Assembly: GCF_029338175.1 (NCBI RefSeq)
Contig: NZ_CP119862.1
Location: forward strand, 2,480,001-2,544,000
DNA length: 64,000 bases
Origin: Citrobacter enshiensis
GTDB taxonomy: Bacteria > Pseudomonadota > Gammaproteobacteria > Enterobacterales > Enterobacteriaceae
Reading direction: 5' to 3'
Part shown: in pieces, positions 26,490 through 36,551 of the stretch
Layout: every line of letters begins with the position of its first letter
How positions within the stretch are numbered: the first letter of the stretch is position 1
The notes under the pieces: model-generated
Seen by the model: only the letters and a program-made list of their open reading frames with translations
The model's database searches: none
What the model was told of the DNA's origin: nothing
Made by a program: the position numbers and the translations under genes

Positions 26490-27404
26490 TTAATTATCCA
26501 GAGCAAAGTTCAGCGCCGCTTTCACCGCCTCGACCTGGGCAATGATGCACTCTTCCGGATTTGTTTTTTCGCTGTCCGGATACACTTCGGTTGTCGTGGT
26601 AAAGCGAGCACCGGTCATGGTTGAACAAAGATGATAGTGACTATTCGGATATTCAACGACCCCCGGACTCGCCACCCGAAATCCCAGTATTTTCCCTTCT
26701 GCGTTGGAAGGCGCTATGTGGGTCACTTTTTCCACGGCAGCAATGATCGCCTGTTGGAAATCTAGCTGAGAATTTTCTTCGTCGCTGACCAGGTAAAATC
26801 CATCCGGGACAACGTCCGGGATATATTGCCCGCCGTCCCTGGCCGCAAGTGCCGGACGGAATTCACTTTCGTCGCTATCCGTTGTCTCATGGAGATCGAT
26901 ATGTACCCGAAATTGTTCCCGCAGCGGCGCAATCAGCGACATAAGCGCCTGGGCCTCTTCCGCTTTCCCTTCGGCGTAGAAGCTTCTGTTTGGATCGATG
27001 AGATGATAATTCCAGCGTGATATCCGTTCAAACGCCCACGGACTGACACAAGGCGCAACCAACAGATTCATTTTGCCTTTGTATTCCTGGCCGTGCTCCT
27101 TTAAAAACCGCAGCGCGCCCAGCACACCGCTGGTTTCATAGCCATGTACGCCGCCGGTGACGAGAGCCGCCGGTAAAGATTCATCCCAGTCATCGCTGCG
27201 CAGCGCCATTAAGGGATAGGTATCACTGGCACAGGTTATTTCACCGTACTTAACAATCTTATATTCGTTGCCAAGCATTCGGATTTGACTTAATACATCG
27301 TCATAGGACCGTGACGGTAACTGGTTCTTACGCCATTGCTCACGCTCAGATTCTCCCCAGGGCTGTCCGGGAGTGCCAATTGGATAGAAATTCGCTGATG
27401 TCAT
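26490..27404 (-). CDS. M14-family zinc metallocarboxypeptidase-like protein
   Basis: A 304-residue protein of the M14/succinylglutamate-desuccinylase superfamily. GGVHGYETSG supplies the zinc His and Glu, HIDLHETTD the third zinc His, and a Glu near TTTTEVYPDSE is a candidate general base. No signal peptide is seen, so it is probably cytoplasmic. Its substrate is unknown; peptide or amide hydrolysis is likely. It stands alone with an upstream 246-nt gap to a divergent gene. Confidence 0.82.
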   Translation of the reverse strand: MTSANFYPIGTPGQPWGESEREQWRKNQLPSRSYDDVLSQIRMLGNEYKIVKYGEITCASDTYPLMALRSDDWDESLPAALVTGGVHGYETSGVLGALRFLKEHGQEYKGKMNLLVAPCVSPWAFERISRWNYHLIDPNRSFYAEGKAEEAQALMSLIAPLREQFRVHIDLHETTDSDESEFRPALAARDGGQYIPDVVPDGFYLVSDEENSQLDFQQAIIAAVEKVTHIAPSNAEGKILGFRVASPGVVEYPNSHYHLCSTMTGARFTTTTEVYPDSEKTNPEECIIAQVEAVKAALNFALDN

Positions 27405-27650
27405 GGTTTCTGCTCAATGATCAATAAAAAGTGAATTAGGTATGACGTCATCTCGACATCATGTCTTAATTGAACTGAATCACAATAAATCAACAACCGG
27501 CAACCATCAATCCCGAACGCCCCCAAAATGCCGATGAATGTTGTTAGCAATCAGTATCTTTGAACTCTCCTCGCCTTTTTTCCATTGAAGACTGGTTGCC
27601 TGACAGATCATCTGATAGTGTTTTGAGACACAAATTTCAGGAGATGGGCG

Positions 27651-28001
27651 ATGACGAAAGTGTACACCGGCGGCTGCCTCTGCGGTTTTATCCGTATCAG
27701 TGCCCGCTCGCCCAGAAATCCTCACACCTGCTCATGCACTCTCTGTCAGAAGCACACGGGAGCGCACAGCGTCAGATGGGTAGAATTTGATACTCAGGAT
27801 GTCCAATGGACGGGGAAAGGCGGTAAACCGGCGACGTGGCGCTCATCTGAATTCTCCAGCAGAGCCTTTTGCCCCCGTTGCGGAAGCTCGATAGGCGCGA
27901 TTGATGATGCGCCCACCGTTGCTCTCTTAACCGGCTGTTTTGACGACGCTGTCCATGCGGAATTTACGTCAACTGATAATGCCTGTCAGGGATCTGCTTG
28001 A
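27651..28001 (+). CDS. GFA-family (glutathione-dependent formaldehyde-activating enzyme-like) zinc protein
   Basis: A 116-residue protein with the two zinc sites of the GFA fold: GGCLCG, HTCSCTLCQKHTGA and FCPRCGSSIG. The fold occurs in glutathione-dependent formaldehyde enzymes and in many uncharacterised proteins. The C-terminus overlaps the convergent yneE by 38 nt and is shorter than in many family members. The start is chosen after GGAGATGGGCG. The function is not established. Confidence 0.78.
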   Translation: MTKVYTGGCLCGFIRISARSPRNPHTCSCTLCQKHTGAHSVRWVEFDTQDVQWTGKGGKPATWRSSEFSSRAFCPRCGSSIGAIDDAPTVALLTGCFDDAVHAEFTSTDNACQGSA

Positions 28002-28878
28002 CCGGGATTGTTGTCTCATCGTTCATCTGCAACAAATCAATTTCGATGGCATTGCAAATTGCATCCAGCGGCAGATCGTTGTTTTCAGTGCCAAACGGAT
28101 CTTCCAGCTCTTCTGCCAGCGTATCGAGCGAAATAAAGGTATAGGAAATCAGCACTGAAATAAACGGCGTCATATAGTGCAAATCCATCACCAGAGCGAA
28201 GGGCAACATAATACAGAACAGATACACCGTGCGATGCAAAATGAGCGTGTACGCAAAAGGAATGGGCGTATTCGCGATGCGTTCGCAGCCAGCCAGCACC
28301 GCTGACATATCATTTAACCTATTGTTTAAACTGTGAAATAATATATCAGACAGTTGCCCTTCCCGCCGACGAACCGCCAACCACTCGCCCATCAACAGTA
28401 AAATGCGGTTTGCCGGTGAATGAGAAGAAAAGACGCGCTGCAGATCCTCGGCACTGAGGTATTTCGCCAGCGGTTCCGCCTGCTGTTGTCGACGTAATGT
28501 CATGCGTAAACAGTGCGCAAAGGCAATTTGCAAACGGACAAACTGCCCTAATTCGCGATCGTCTGGCAACGTGGTTTTCACTTCACGCAGTAACGAGCGG
28601 GAAGCAATCATCAACTGTCCCCACAAATGCCGGGCCTCCACGTAACGCGCATAACAGGCATTGTTGCGAAAACCCAAAAATATGGCGATGGCGACACCGA
28701 GAATGCTGAAAGGCGCAAGAGTAAATTTGATGCCCAGCATCGTATACCACGGCAGCATGATGATCACCGCGATAGAGAGTATGAAATTCAGGAGCAGTCG
28801 GGAGAAGATTTTGGATAAAACGGAGCCGTGCCAGACGAATATCTGGCGGAGCCAGTGCTGTTGAGGTCGAACAATCAT
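27964..28878 (-). CDS. yneE: Bestrophin-family inner-membrane protein YneE
   Basis: A 304-residue bestrophin-like (UPF0187) membrane protein, nearly identical to E. coli YneE in length and text (MIVRPQQHWLRQIFVWHGSV, FTLAPFSILGVAIAIFLGFR, YTFISLDTLAEELEDPFGTE). Bacterial bestrophins form ion channels. The ATG at 28878 gives exactly the E. coli length; the longer frame from 28911 is rejected. It overlaps the convergent GFA-family gene by 38 nt. Confidence 0.93.
   Translation of the reverse strand: MIVRPQQHWLRQIFVWHGSVLSKIFSRLLLNFILSIAVIIMLPWYTMLGIKFTLAPFSILGVAIAIFLGFRNNACYARYVEARHLWGQLMIASRSLLREVKTTLPDDRELGQFVRLQIAFAHCLRMTLRRQQQAEPLAKYLSAEDLQRVFSSHSPANRILLLMGEWLAVRRREGQLSDILFHSLNNRLNDMSAVLAGCERIANTPIPFAYTLILHRTVYLFCIMLPFALVMDLHYMTPFISVLISYTFISLDTLAEELEDPFGTENNDLPLDAICNAIEIDLLQMNDETTIPVKQIPDRHYQLT
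28357..28364 (-). other. KOPS octamer pointing left towards dif (inside yneE)
   Basis: CCCTTCCC on the plus strand is GGGAAGGG on the minus strand, matching GGGNAGGG with the polarity expected right of dif. Confidence 0.5.
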
Positions 28879-29039
28879 GATTATCTTCGGAAAATGGGAA
28901 AGCGGGAACATTAAACGTGATCGCGATCAATGTTGCAAGTTTCTCTAAAACTCTAAAAAGAGAGTTAGCCCCCTTTTCTCGCTGCCAGACGCCAGCGGCG
29001 CCAGTGCAGCAGACCAGCGTAATATTAATGGCACATCAT

Positions 29040-29058
29040 TGTATGTTGTAACTAATGT
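29040..29058 (+). other. Replication terminator Ter site (TerC position)
   Basis: TGTATGTTGTAACTAA matches 15 of 16 positions of the Tus-binding core AGNATGTTGTAACTAA, including the G at position 6. It lies between yneE and uxaB, where E. coli has TerC, and its 5' (G6) end faces left. Tus bound here should block forks that travel left to right after passing dif. No second Ter core was found in the window. Confidence 0.88.
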
Positions 29059-29066
29059 GGATTGAT

Positions 29067-29092
29067 TAAAAAACCCGGCCGGAACCGGGTTA
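29067..29092 (-). terminator. rho-independent terminator of uxaB
   Basis: On the minus strand AACCCGGTTCCGGCCGGGTT is followed by TTTTT, 20 nt after the uxaB stop. It lies next to the Ter site. Confidence 0.85.
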
Positions 29093-29111
29093 ATACTTCA
29101 GCGAGGCGCAA

Positions 29112-30563
29112 TTAGCACAGTGGTTTCACCGCTTCGCGCATCCCTTTCGTCAGGATGGCATCCAGGCAGGCACTGACCTGATCGACCAGACCGGAGACCT
29201 GGGTCAGGTCCTGTTCCCAGTGTTCTGCCACCGCCAGCACAGTAGTCACCAGCTCATGCGTGCTGATCGCACCGTCGCGATGCTGATTCCACAGTTGCTG
29301 ATAGCGCTCAATCCAGTGCGCATCGTCCTGAACCGGATAAGACTCCCCATCGCGTTCTGCGCGATAGAACGCAATCAGCGCGGCCAGCGCAAACGTCAGA
29401 CGCGCGGGTAGTGTTCCCTCCGCCTGCTGTCCTGCCAGTAACTGAGGTAAAATTCGGGTGCGGAATTTCGTCATTCCGTTCAGCGCGATAGAAAGGAGCT
29501 GATGCTTGATGTACGGGTTACGAAAACGCCCTGTCACCGCACTGGCAAAAGAAATCAGCTCATCACGCGGAAGATCGAGTACCGGGATAATTTCTTCATA
29601 AATGGCTTTTTCGACAAACGCGCAGATCTCTGCGTCGTTCATCGCTTCGCCCACGGTATCCAGACCTGCCTGGAATGCCACCGGAACCAGTGCCGTATGC
29701 GCGCCATTCAGAATGGCAACCTTGCGCTCTTTGTAAGGCTTGATGTCATCAACAATCAGCACATTCAGCGGGTATTTATCAAGACGTAACTCAGACGCCA
29801 GTGACTTCGGCCCTTGGATCACAAACAGATAGAAGTGTTCGGCGGTGTCAAGAAACGCATCGTGGTAACCCAGCGTATCTTCAAGTTGTGCCACTTCATC
29901 ACGCGGGTAACCAGTGACAATGCGATCCACCAGCGTTGAGCAGAAGGCGTTAGCCTGATCCAACCACAGCAAGAATGCCTCAGGAAGCGCCCACTCTTTT
30001 GCGTAGCGTTGAACCAGTTCCCGCAACGCATCGCCATTATAGTCAATCAGTTCGCATGGAATGATTACCCAGCCTTTATCAGACGCTCCTGCAAACTGCG
30101 TGTAGCGCTCAAACAGCAGTCGGGTCAGTTTTGCCGGATAACTGACTGCAGGCGCATCTTCGAATTTATCACCTGCGTGGTAGCTGATCCCTGCTTCGGT
30201 CGTGTTAGAGAAAACAAAGCGGATGTCAGGGTTATGCGCCAGTTTCAGGAACTCATCGTATTCGCCATACACGCTGATTTCACGGTTCACCGAACGGATC
30301 AGGCGGGCATCGCTGACCGCTTCGCCATTTTCGTTCAAACCGCGAATGATGGTGGTATAGAGACCGTCTTGCGTACTGAGTGACGGGGGGAATGCGCTTT
30401 CGATGGGACGGACAATCACCACACCGGCATTCAGATCGGTATGCTCGTTCAGCAGATCAACCTGCCAGTCAACAAAAGCACGCAGGAAGTTCCCTTCGCC
30501 AAACTGAATGATACGCTCAGGATAATGGGCGCCAGGAAAATCGCGACGGTTTAGAGTTTTCAC
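29112..30563 (-). CDS. uxaB: Tagaturonate reductase (altronate oxidoreductase)
   Basis: A 483-residue NAD-dependent enzyme of the mannitol-dehydrogenase superfamily that reduces D-tagaturonate to D-altronate in galacturonate breakdown. It begins [20 protein letters not shown] with the NAD motif [11 protein letters not shown]. The family segment [20 protein letters not shown] (about 283-302) contains the catalytic lysine region. Length and text equal E. coli UxaB. An ExuR/UxuR-type operator lies upstream. It pairs functionally with the glucuronate genes at 50-57 kb but is not contiguous with them. Confidence 0.95.
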   Translation of the reverse strand: MKTLNRRDFPGAHYPERIIQFGEGNFLRAFVDWQVDLLNEHTDLNAGVVIVRPIESAFPPSLSTQDGLYTTIIRGLNENGEAVSDARLIRSVNREISVYGEYDEFLKLAHNPDIRFVFSNTTEAGISYHAGDKFEDAPAVSYPAKLTRLLFERYTQFAGASDKGWVIIPCELIDYNGDALRELVQRYAKEWALPEAFLLWLDQANAFCSTLVDRIVTGYPRDEVAQLEDTLGYHDAFLDTAEHFYLFVIQGPKSLASELRLDKYPLNVLIVDDIKPYKERKVAILNGAHTALVPVAFQAGLDTVGEAMNDAEICAFVEKAIYEEIIPVLDLPRDELISFASAVTGRFRNPYIKHQLLSIALNGMTKFRTRILPQLLAGQQAEGTLPARLTFALAALIAFYRAERDGESYPVQDDAHWIERYQQLWNQHRDGAISTHELVTTVLAVAEHWEQDLTQVSGLVDQVSACLDAILTKGMREAVKPLC

Positions 30564-30590
30564 AATGGGTTCCCTTTTGATTAGTCATAC

Positions 30591-30617
30591 AACCTGATTG
30601 AATTGGTCCAACAGGTT
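30591..30617. promoter_or_regulatory. probable ExuR/UxuR operator of uxaB
   Basis: A palindromic segment in which AACCTG and CAGGTT surround TTGGTCCAA, located 30 to 55 nt upstream of the uxaB ATG. Known ExuR/UxuR sites are palindromes built on TTGGT-ACCAA. Assigned from resemblance and position. Confidence 0.45.
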
Positions 30618-30668
30618 AGCAAACTTTAATACAATGAAACCCTGTTTTGATCAACTCTCGATCACAAA

Positions 30669-31196
30669 TTACAGGTATTTATAGAAAACTGTGGTGCCCG
30701 TCAACGTCCCGTCCGGCATTTGTGCGTACTCAGGTATCTCCCCCGCTTTCTGCCAGCCGCAATTTTGGTAGAACAACTCTGCGCCGCTTCCCGTAGCGGT
30801 GTCCAGCACCAGCAACGATTTGTGATTTTGCTTTGCGCAGATCTCCAGCATCTCCATTAAACGCCGGGCGATACCGCTGCGGCGCGCGGACGAGTGAACC
30901 AACAGTTTGGCCACGTCGGCGCGATGTGGTTGATTCTCAGGCTGATCCAGCAGGAGTTGCACCGTACCGATGATAACCCCTGCGCCATTTTCAGCCGCCA
31001 GGACTATACGCTCTCCACCAGCAACGCCCTCGGCGACCGCCGTCCAGAAAGGGAGGGATTTTTCACGACCAAAAGGGAAGACAAAACTGACGGACGCGCC
31101 CTGGTTAACGCAATCCTCAAGCACATCGCTCAGTTCATTGATTCGGTTGCGGATACGCTCTGCGTCGAGGATAAAACAGGAATGAGTAGCAGCCAT
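30669..31196 (-). CDS. GNAT-family N-acetyltransferase
   Basis: A 175-residue acetyltransferase. The acetyl-CoA loop is in VHSSARRSGIARRLMEMLEI and the C-terminal motif in LLVLDTATGSGAELFYQNCG. The start MAATHSCFILDAERI at 31196 follows AAGGAGATCCT; the ATG at 31229 is rejected. K-12 has a diguanylate cyclase gene (yneF) in this interval instead. The substrate is unknown. Confidence 0.85.
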   Translation of the reverse strand: MAATHSCFILDAERIRNRINELSDVLEDCVNQGASVSFVFPFGREKSLPFWTAVAEGVAGGERIVLAAENGAGVIIGTVQLLLDQPENQPHRADVAKLLVHSSARRSGIARRLMEMLEICAKQNHKSLLVLDTATGSGAELFYQNCGWQKAGEIPEYAQMPDGTLTGTTVFYKYL

Positions 31197-31348
31197 AGGA
31201 TCTCCTTGATTGACTGCACTACCATGCACTTCCCCTTTTTTCTACACAAGCGCGACTGTCATAGGATTGCGTTATGTTTTACCTACACGGCATCTTTTCA
31301 CGAGTTATTTTGTGGTTATTACCGGCCCACCGGGAATCGTTTATTTTG

Positions 31349-31708
31349 TTATGGCTGATTCATCTGGATAACTAACCAATGATGAATCACCGCCACAACA
31401 TACATTTGCTGCTCCTCGCTGAGCGGTTGCCCCTGAGGGATTTGGTGCCATTTTTCCAGACAGCCGCGACAACAGGTTGCCGTGGCATGCTGGGCAATAA
31501 AAACGGGATGACCGCGCATGGGCGTTTGCTTGCCATCATTGGCGGGCATTGCGGGGGCCAGTCGTTTTGCCACAAAGTCTGCCGCGTGTTGATCGATGAC
31601 CTGCGCTCCTTTATCCCAGCAATACAGTCTCTCTTTCGCGCCAAGATGAAACCGGGAACGAAATGTGGAACGAGACAGCCGGGTAAACAGAGAGTCTGGC
31701 ACGTTCAT
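31349..31708 (-). CDS. yneG: DUF4186 protein YneG
   Basis: A 119-residue uncharacterised protein matching E. coli YneG (RSTFRSRFHLGAKERLYCWD, RGHPVFIAQHATATCCRGCL). The paired cysteines and histidines (HATATCCRGCLEKWH) suggest metal binding. The start shares one base with the glsB stop (TGATG), so translation is coupled and YneG may work with glutaminase, though no function is known. Confidence 0.92.
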   Translation of the reverse strand: MNVPDSLFTRLSRSTFRSRFHLGAKERLYCWDKGAQVIDQHAADFVAKRLAPAMPANDGKQTPMRGHPVFIAQHATATCCRGCLEKWHQIPQGQPLSEEQQMYVVAVIHHWLVIQMNQP

Positions 31709-32634
31709 CAGTAGACTGAGCGTCCTAATTGTTGAGTCAGCTGTTCAAGTACGGCGATACCTGCCAGGGAGTTTCCGGCAGTATCCAGCTCAGGACTCCA
31801 GACGGCAATCGCCATTTCATGCGGTACAATCGCAACAATGCCGCCGCCAACGCCCGATTTCGCGGGCAGCCCTACTCGCCAGGCAAACTCCCCAGAGTTC
31901 TGATACATTCCGCTGGTTGCCATCAGCGCGTTGATTTGTCTGGCCTGCATCGGCGTCACCACCGGGTCATTAAGATGAAAAGCGTGTCCCTGATTCGCCA
32001 GAAAAACAAACGTGCGGGCCAGTTCAACGCAATTCATTTTCAGCGCGCAATAGTGGAAATAATTCTGCAAAACCGTGGTGACATCATGCTGAAAATTACC
32101 GAATGATTTCATCAGCCAGGCAATCGCCGCATTACGCGCCGAATGCTCGAACTCCGAACGGGCCACGGTAGAATCATAGACAATATCGGGAACACCGCTC
32201 AGTACGCGCACCACCTCCAGCATACGCTGACGCGGGGCGCTCAGCCGTCCTTGTAACATGTCACAGATCACCAACGCACCGGCGTTGATAAAGGGATTGC
32301 GCGGAATGCCCTGCTCCATTTCCAGCTGCACCAGCGAATTGAAGGGAGAACCCGAGGGATCTTTTCCCACGCGCTGCCAGATCTCATCCTCCTGGTAGTG
32401 ACGCATTGCCACTGCCAGACTCAGCACCTTCGAAATAGACTGAATGGAAAAGCGTTCCTGCGAATCACCGGCCTGATAGAGTTGTCCATCAACGGTACAA
32501 ATGGCGATACCCAGTTTGGAACCATCAACGGTGGCTAACGCTGGAATGTAGTCGGCAACTTTTCCCTGACCAATTAACGGGCGAACCTGCGCCAGAATGG
32601 TCTCTAATACTGAATTGTCCATGGCCCTGGCCAC
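31708..32634 (-). CDS. glsB: Glutaminase GlsB (YneH)
   Basis: A 308-residue serine-dependent glutaminase, of beta-lactamase-like fold, that converts glutamine to glutamate and ammonia. The catalytic Ser-x-x-Lys is in [28 protein letters not shown], the tyrosine block NYFHYCAL and [17 protein letters not shown] are family hallmarks. Length and text match E. coli GlsB. It lies 110 nt downstream of sad and overlaps yneG. Confidence 0.95.
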   Translation of the reverse strand: MARAMDNSVLETILAQVRPLIGQGKVADYIPALATVDGSKLGIAICTVDGQLYQAGDSQERFSIQSISKVLSLAVAMRHYQEDEIWQRVGKDPSGSPFNSLVQLEMEQGIPRNPFINAGALVICDMLQGRLSAPRQRMLEVVRVLSGVPDIVYDSTVARSEFEHSARNAAIAWLMKSFGNFQHDVTTVLQNYFHYCALKMNCVELARTFVFLANQGHAFHLNDPVVTPMQARQINALMATSGMYQNSGEFAWRVGLPAKSGVGGGIVAIVPHEMAIAVWSPELDTAGNSLAGIAVLEQLTQQLGRSVY

Positions 32635-32744
32635 AATGTGCTCCTTGCCCGCGGGTCTGAAAAGGTCTGCGAGTATAACAGAGCTGAATATGCGACGTCA
32701 GGCCGGGAGAGACAATCGCGCCTCCTGACGAGGCGCTTTATACA

Positions 32745-34133
32745 TCAGACGCGGTTTTTCCAGACCGTCTGTACGTTACAAAACTCATGCAACCCAAAAT
32801 GTGAAAGCTCGCGGCCAAAACCGCTTTTCTTCACCCCGCCAAATGCCACCCGCGCATCGCTGGCGCTATAGCCATTGATAAACACGCCGCCGCATTCCAG
32901 CTGGCTGGCCATCTCCTGTGCGCGTGTTTCATCGGCGGTGAAAATCGTCGCCGACAGGCCGAAATCACTGTCATTGGCAAGTTGTAAGGCATGCCCGGCA
33001 CTCTTCGCCACCGTGATTGCCGCCACCGGACCAAACAACTCCTGGCGAAATGCCGTCATTTCAGGAGTGACATCCCCCAAAACCGTTGCCGGATAGTAGT
33101 TGCCTTCCCCGGCGATTTTTTCTCCGCCCAGTAATAAACGTGCGCCTTGTGCGACCGACGCCATCACCTGTTGGTGGAGTTCATCACGCAAATCAAAACG
33201 CGCCATCGGCCCGAGATCGTTTTCCTCGTCAAAGGGGTTACCCATTTTCAAGGCGACAGCCGCCGCAACGAAGCGTTCGGTAAACTCGTGGGCAATGCCT
33301 TCTTCAACAATAAAACGTTTCGCGGCAGCACAAACCTGTCCGGTATTCTGATAACGGCCAGCGACGGCTGCTTTCACCGCCAGATCCAGGCAGGCATCGT
33401 TCAACACAATAAACGGATCCGAACCGCCCAGTTCCAGCACGCATTTTTTCAGCGCTGCCCCCGCCTGAGCGCCAATAGCAGCGCCAGCGCGAACGCTGCC
33501 GGTGACCGTGACCGCCGCAATACGCGGATCATTAATCATCTGGCTGACGCCCGCATTGCTGGCGTTGAGCCAACCGTAAACACCTTCTGGTATCCCCGCA
33601 TCGGCAAAAACGTCCGCAATTAACCCGGCGCATCCCGTCACATTCGGGGCATGCTTTAAGAGATAGCCATTGCCCGCCAACAGGATGGGGATCGCCCCGC
33701 GCAGCACTTGCCAGAGCGGAAAGTTCCACGGCATCACCGCCAGAATGGTTCCCAGCGGGCGATACTCAATCACCGCTTGCTGATTTTCCACCAGCGTCGG
33801 CTCAGGATTAAGCATTGCAGGACCGTGTTCGGCATACCAGTCGCACAGGTTGGCGGATTTTGCCACTTCGCCGCGCGCCTGGGCGATCGGTTTCCCCATC
33901 TCACGCGTTATGCATTGCGCCATCTCTTCAGCCCGCAGTCGCAATGCCTGCCCGACATTGCGCAGTTTCTGCGCCCGGTGCGCGACCGTCGTGCGCTTCC
34001 AGGCGGCAAAACCACTGGCGGCCAGAGTGAGGGCCTGCTCAATTTCGCTGTCGCTACTCCAGGGCATGGCCGTCAAATGCGCTCCCGTTGCGGGGTCCAC
34101 TGAAATTGCATGTGTCGCTGATGTCGGGTTCAT
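32745..34133 (-). CDS. sad: NAD(P)-dependent succinate semialdehyde dehydrogenase Sad (YneI)
   Basis: A 462-residue aldehyde dehydrogenase that oxidises succinate semialdehyde to succinate in GABA and putrescine use. The catalytic glutamate is in VLELGGSDPFIVL and the catalytic cysteine in NTGQVCAAAKRFIV; the NAD-binding GSVRAGAAIG precedes them. It equals E. coli Sad in length and text. It is divergent from ptrR, which regulates it in E. coli. Confidence 0.94.
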   Translation of the reverse strand: MNPTSATHAISVDPATGAHLTAMPWSSDSEIEQALTLAASGFAAWKRTTVAHRAQKLRNVGQALRLRAEEMAQCITREMGKPIAQARGEVAKSANLCDWYAEHGPAMLNPEPTLVENQQAVIEYRPLGTILAVMPWNFPLWQVLRGAIPILLAGNGYLLKHAPNVTGCAGLIADVFADAGIPEGVYGWLNASNAGVSQMINDPRIAAVTVTGSVRAGAAIGAQAGAALKKCVLELGGSDPFIVLNDACLDLAVKAAVAGRYQNTGQVCAAAKRFIVEEGIAHEFTERFVAAAVALKMGNPFDEENDLGPMARFDLRDELHQQVMASVAQGARLLLGGEKIAGEGNYYPATVLGDVTPEMTAFRQELFGPVAAITVAKSAGHALQLANDSDFGLSATIFTADETRAQEMASQLECGGVFINGYSASDARVAFGGVKKSGFGRELSHFGLHEFCNVQTVWKNRV

Positions 34134-34235
34134 AGGTTTCTCTCTTCATCACAGGGAATGGCAATATCATGACCCCGTTTACTCTTTCTGAAAATTGAAT
34201 AATATTAACCACACCATTCACAAAAAGAGAAAACC

Positions 34236-35102
34236 ATGGACCTGACGCAACTGGAAATGTTCAATGCTGTCGCACAGACGGGAAGCATTACCCAGGCCGC
34301 CGCGAAAGTGCATCGTGTTCCGTCTAACCTCACGACACGTATTCGCCAGCTTGAAGCCGATCTCGGGGTGGATCTGTTTATTCGCGAGAATCAGCGTCTG
34401 AGGCTTTCTCCGGCAGGCCATAACTTTTTGCGTTATAGCCAGCAGATCCTGGCATTGGTCGATGAAGCGCGGATGGTGGTTGCCGGTGATGAACCGCAGG
34501 GACTGTTCTCCCTCGGCGCGCTGGAAAGTACCGCAGCCGTGCGGATTCCCGCCACGCTGGCCGAATATAACCAGCGTTATCCTAAGATCCAGTTTGCCTT
34601 ATCCACCGGGCCTTCCGGCACCATGCTGGAGGGCGTACTGGAGGGCAAACTGAATGCCGCCTTTGTGGATGGCCCCATTAACCACCCCGGTCTTGAAGGG
34701 ATGCCTGTCTACCGTGAAGAGATGATGATCGTCACCCCGTGCGGTCACCGCGCTGTGCACCGTGCGAGTGATGTTAACGGAAGTAATATTTACGCTTTTC
34801 GCGCGAACTGCTCTTACCGTCGCCATTTTGAAAGCTGGTTTCATGCCGATCGCGCCACACCGGGTACGATTCATGAAATGGAGTCCTATCATGGAATGCT
34901 GGCATGCGTTATTGCCGGTGCGGGCATCGCGTTGATTCCTCGCACGATGTTAGAAAGTATGCCCGGACATCATCAGGTCGACGCCTGGCCGTTAACCGAG
35001 GAGTGGCGCTGGCTGAATACCTGGCTGGTTTGGCGACGCGGCGCAATGACCCGACAACTTGAAGCCTTTATGGAACTGCTGCCACCTCAAACGCGGGTAT
35101 AG
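34236..35102 (+). CDS. ptrR: LysR-family regulator PtrR (YneJ)
   Basis: A 288-residue LysR protein nearly identical to E. coli YneJ/PtrR: helix-turn-helix [20 protein letters not shown] with [16 protein letters not shown], then the sensor domain with [18 protein letters not shown]. PtrR controls sad in putrescine/GABA catabolism. The ATG is 102 nt from the divergent sad start. The C-terminus is about five residues shorter than in K-12. Confidence 0.92.
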   Translation: MDLTQLEMFNAVAQTGSITQAAAKVHRVPSNLTTRIRQLEADLGVDLFIRENQRLRLSPAGHNFLRYSQQILALVDEARMVVAGDEPQGLFSLGALESTAAVRIPATLAEYNQRYPKIQFALSTGPSGTMLEGVLEGKLNAAFVDGPINHPGLEGMPVYREEMMIVTPCGHRAVHRASDVNGSNIYAFRANCSYRRHFESWFHADRATPGTIHEMESYHGMLACVIAGAGIALIPRTMLESMPGHHQVDAWPLTEEWRWLNTWLVWRRGAMTRQLEAFMELLPPQTRV

Positions 35103-35147
35103 CATCGCCTTATGCGCGTGCGCGCCGCACAGAGAGCAAGTCAATTT

Positions 35148-35160
35148 GTGACAACGTCAC
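35148..35160. repeat. palindrome GTGAC-N3-GTCAC, copy 3 of 4
   Basis: GTGACAACGTCAC lies 152 nt upstream of sotB. The same 5-3-5 palindrome occurs at 15854-15866, 18898-18910 and 41035-41047. See the finding on this motif. Confidence 0.6.
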
Positions 35161-35220
35161 CACCAGCAATGCGAACACGGAGCGTTCAGAAGTGGTGTCA
35201 CTTTTTTAGCGACTAAAAAA

Positions 35221-35236
35221 CGTGACATTAATCACA
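35221..35236. promoter_or_regulatory. CRP-like site upstream of sotB
   Basis: CGTGACATTAATCACA fits TGTGA-N6-TCACA at 9 of 10 positions, 76 nt before the sotB ATG. Confidence 0.4.
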
Positions 35237-35311
35237 AAGTGATTGTGTTTTCGCCAGAAAACGTTTTAAGATCCTGACCTAACCCTTTCGCAATAAGCCC
35301 CATTACTTTTT

Positions 35312-36508
35312 ATGTCAACACGCATTGTTTCCCGTAAAGTCGCGTGGCTACGGGTCGTTACGCTTGCTATTGCGGCTTTTATCTTCAATACCACCGAGTT
35401 TGTCCCCGTCGGCTTACTCTCTGATATTGCGCAAAGCTTCCACATGCAGACTGCACAGGTCGGTATTATGCTGACTATCTACGCCTGGGTTGTGGCGCTG
35501 ATGTCGCTTCCCTTTATGCTACTGACAAGCCAGGTGGAACGACGCAAACTGCTGATCTGTTTGTTTGTGCTGTTTATTGCCAGCCATGTGCTGTCATTTC
35601 TGGCGTGGAATTTTACCGTTCTGCTCATCAGCCGTATCGGCATCGCCTTTGCGCATGCGATTTTCTGGTCGATCACAGCCTCGCTCGCCATCCGCCTGGC
35701 CCCTGCCGGTAAACGCGCACAGGCGTTGAGCCTGATAGCCACCGGAACCGCACTGGCAATGGTGCTCGGAATTCCCATCGGTCGCATTGTCGGGCAATAC
35801 TTTGGCTGGCGTACCACTTTCCTGGCTATCGGCATGGGAGCGCTGGTCACGCTTGTGTGTCTGTTCAAGCTCCTGCCCACCTTGCCCAGCGAACATTCCG
35901 GTTCGCTGAAAAGCCTGCCGCTACTGTTTCGCCGCCCTGCGTTGATGAGTCTTTATCTGTTGACGGTGATTGTGGTGACCGCCCATTACACGGCATACAG
36001 CTATATCGAGCCGTTTGTGCAAACCGTGGCCGGGTTGAGCGCCAACTTTGCCACTGTGCTGTTGCTCATTCTCGGCGGTGCCGGGATCGTCGGCAGCGTG
36101 GTTTTTGGTAAGTTGGGCAATCGGCATGCCTCCGCGCTAATCACCCTTGCCATTGTCCTGCTGGTGGGGTGCCTGCTCCTCCTGCGCCCCTCCGCCGACA
36201 GCGAAACACACCTGGCGATATTGAGCATCTTCTGGGGGGTAGCCATTATGGTTATCGGTCTGGGTATGCAGGTGAAAGTACTGGCGCTGGCGCCGGATGC
36301 GACCGATGTCGCGATGGCGTTATTCTCCGGCATCTTTAATATCGGGATTGGTGCAGGCGCGCTGGTGGGTAATCAGGTGAGTTTACACTGGTCGATGTCT
36401 GCCATCGGCTATGTCGGCGCCGTTCCGGCGGTTATCGCGTTAGTCTGGTCAGTGATTATTTTTCGCCGCTGGCCTGTCTCGCTGGAGGAGCAGCCGCAAC
36501 CGCAGTGA
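35312..36508 (+). CDS. sotB: MFS sugar efflux transporter SotB (YdeA)
   Basis: A 398-residue 12-helix major facilitator that exports arabinose, IPTG and other sugars in E. coli. The text [40 protein letters not shown] and [20 protein letters not shown] is close to E. coli SotB. It stands between ptrR and the convergent marC, with a terminator after the stop. Confidence 0.93.
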   Translation: MSTRIVSRKVAWLRVVTLAIAAFIFNTTEFVPVGLLSDIAQSFHMQTAQVGIMLTIYAWVVALMSLPFMLLTSQVERRKLLICLFVLFIASHVLSFLAWNFTVLLISRIGIAFAHAIFWSITASLAIRLAPAGKRAQALSLIATGTALAMVLGIPIGRIVGQYFGWRTTFLAIGMGALVTLVCLFKLLPTLPSEHSGSLKSLPLLFRRPALMSLYLLTVIVVTAHYTAYSYIEPFVQTVAGLSANFATVLLLILGGAGIVGSVVFGKLGNRHASALITLAIVLLVGCLLLLRPSADSETHLAILSIFWGVAIMVIGLGMQVKVLALAPDATDVAMALFSGIFNIGIGAGALVGNQVSLHWSMSAIGYVGAVPAVIALVWSVIIFRRWPVSLEEQPQPQ

Positions 36509-36516
36509 AAAGACAG

Positions 36517-36548
36517 AAAAGGCCCGACATTTTCGCGTCGGGCCTTAG
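36517..36548. terminator. bidirectional terminator between sotB and marC
   Basis: AAGGCCCGAC and its complement GTCGGGCCTT flank an 8-nt loop, in the 43-nt gap between convergent sotB and marC. A-runs precede it and T-rich sequence follows. Confidence 0.75.
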
Positions 36549-36551
36549 GTT

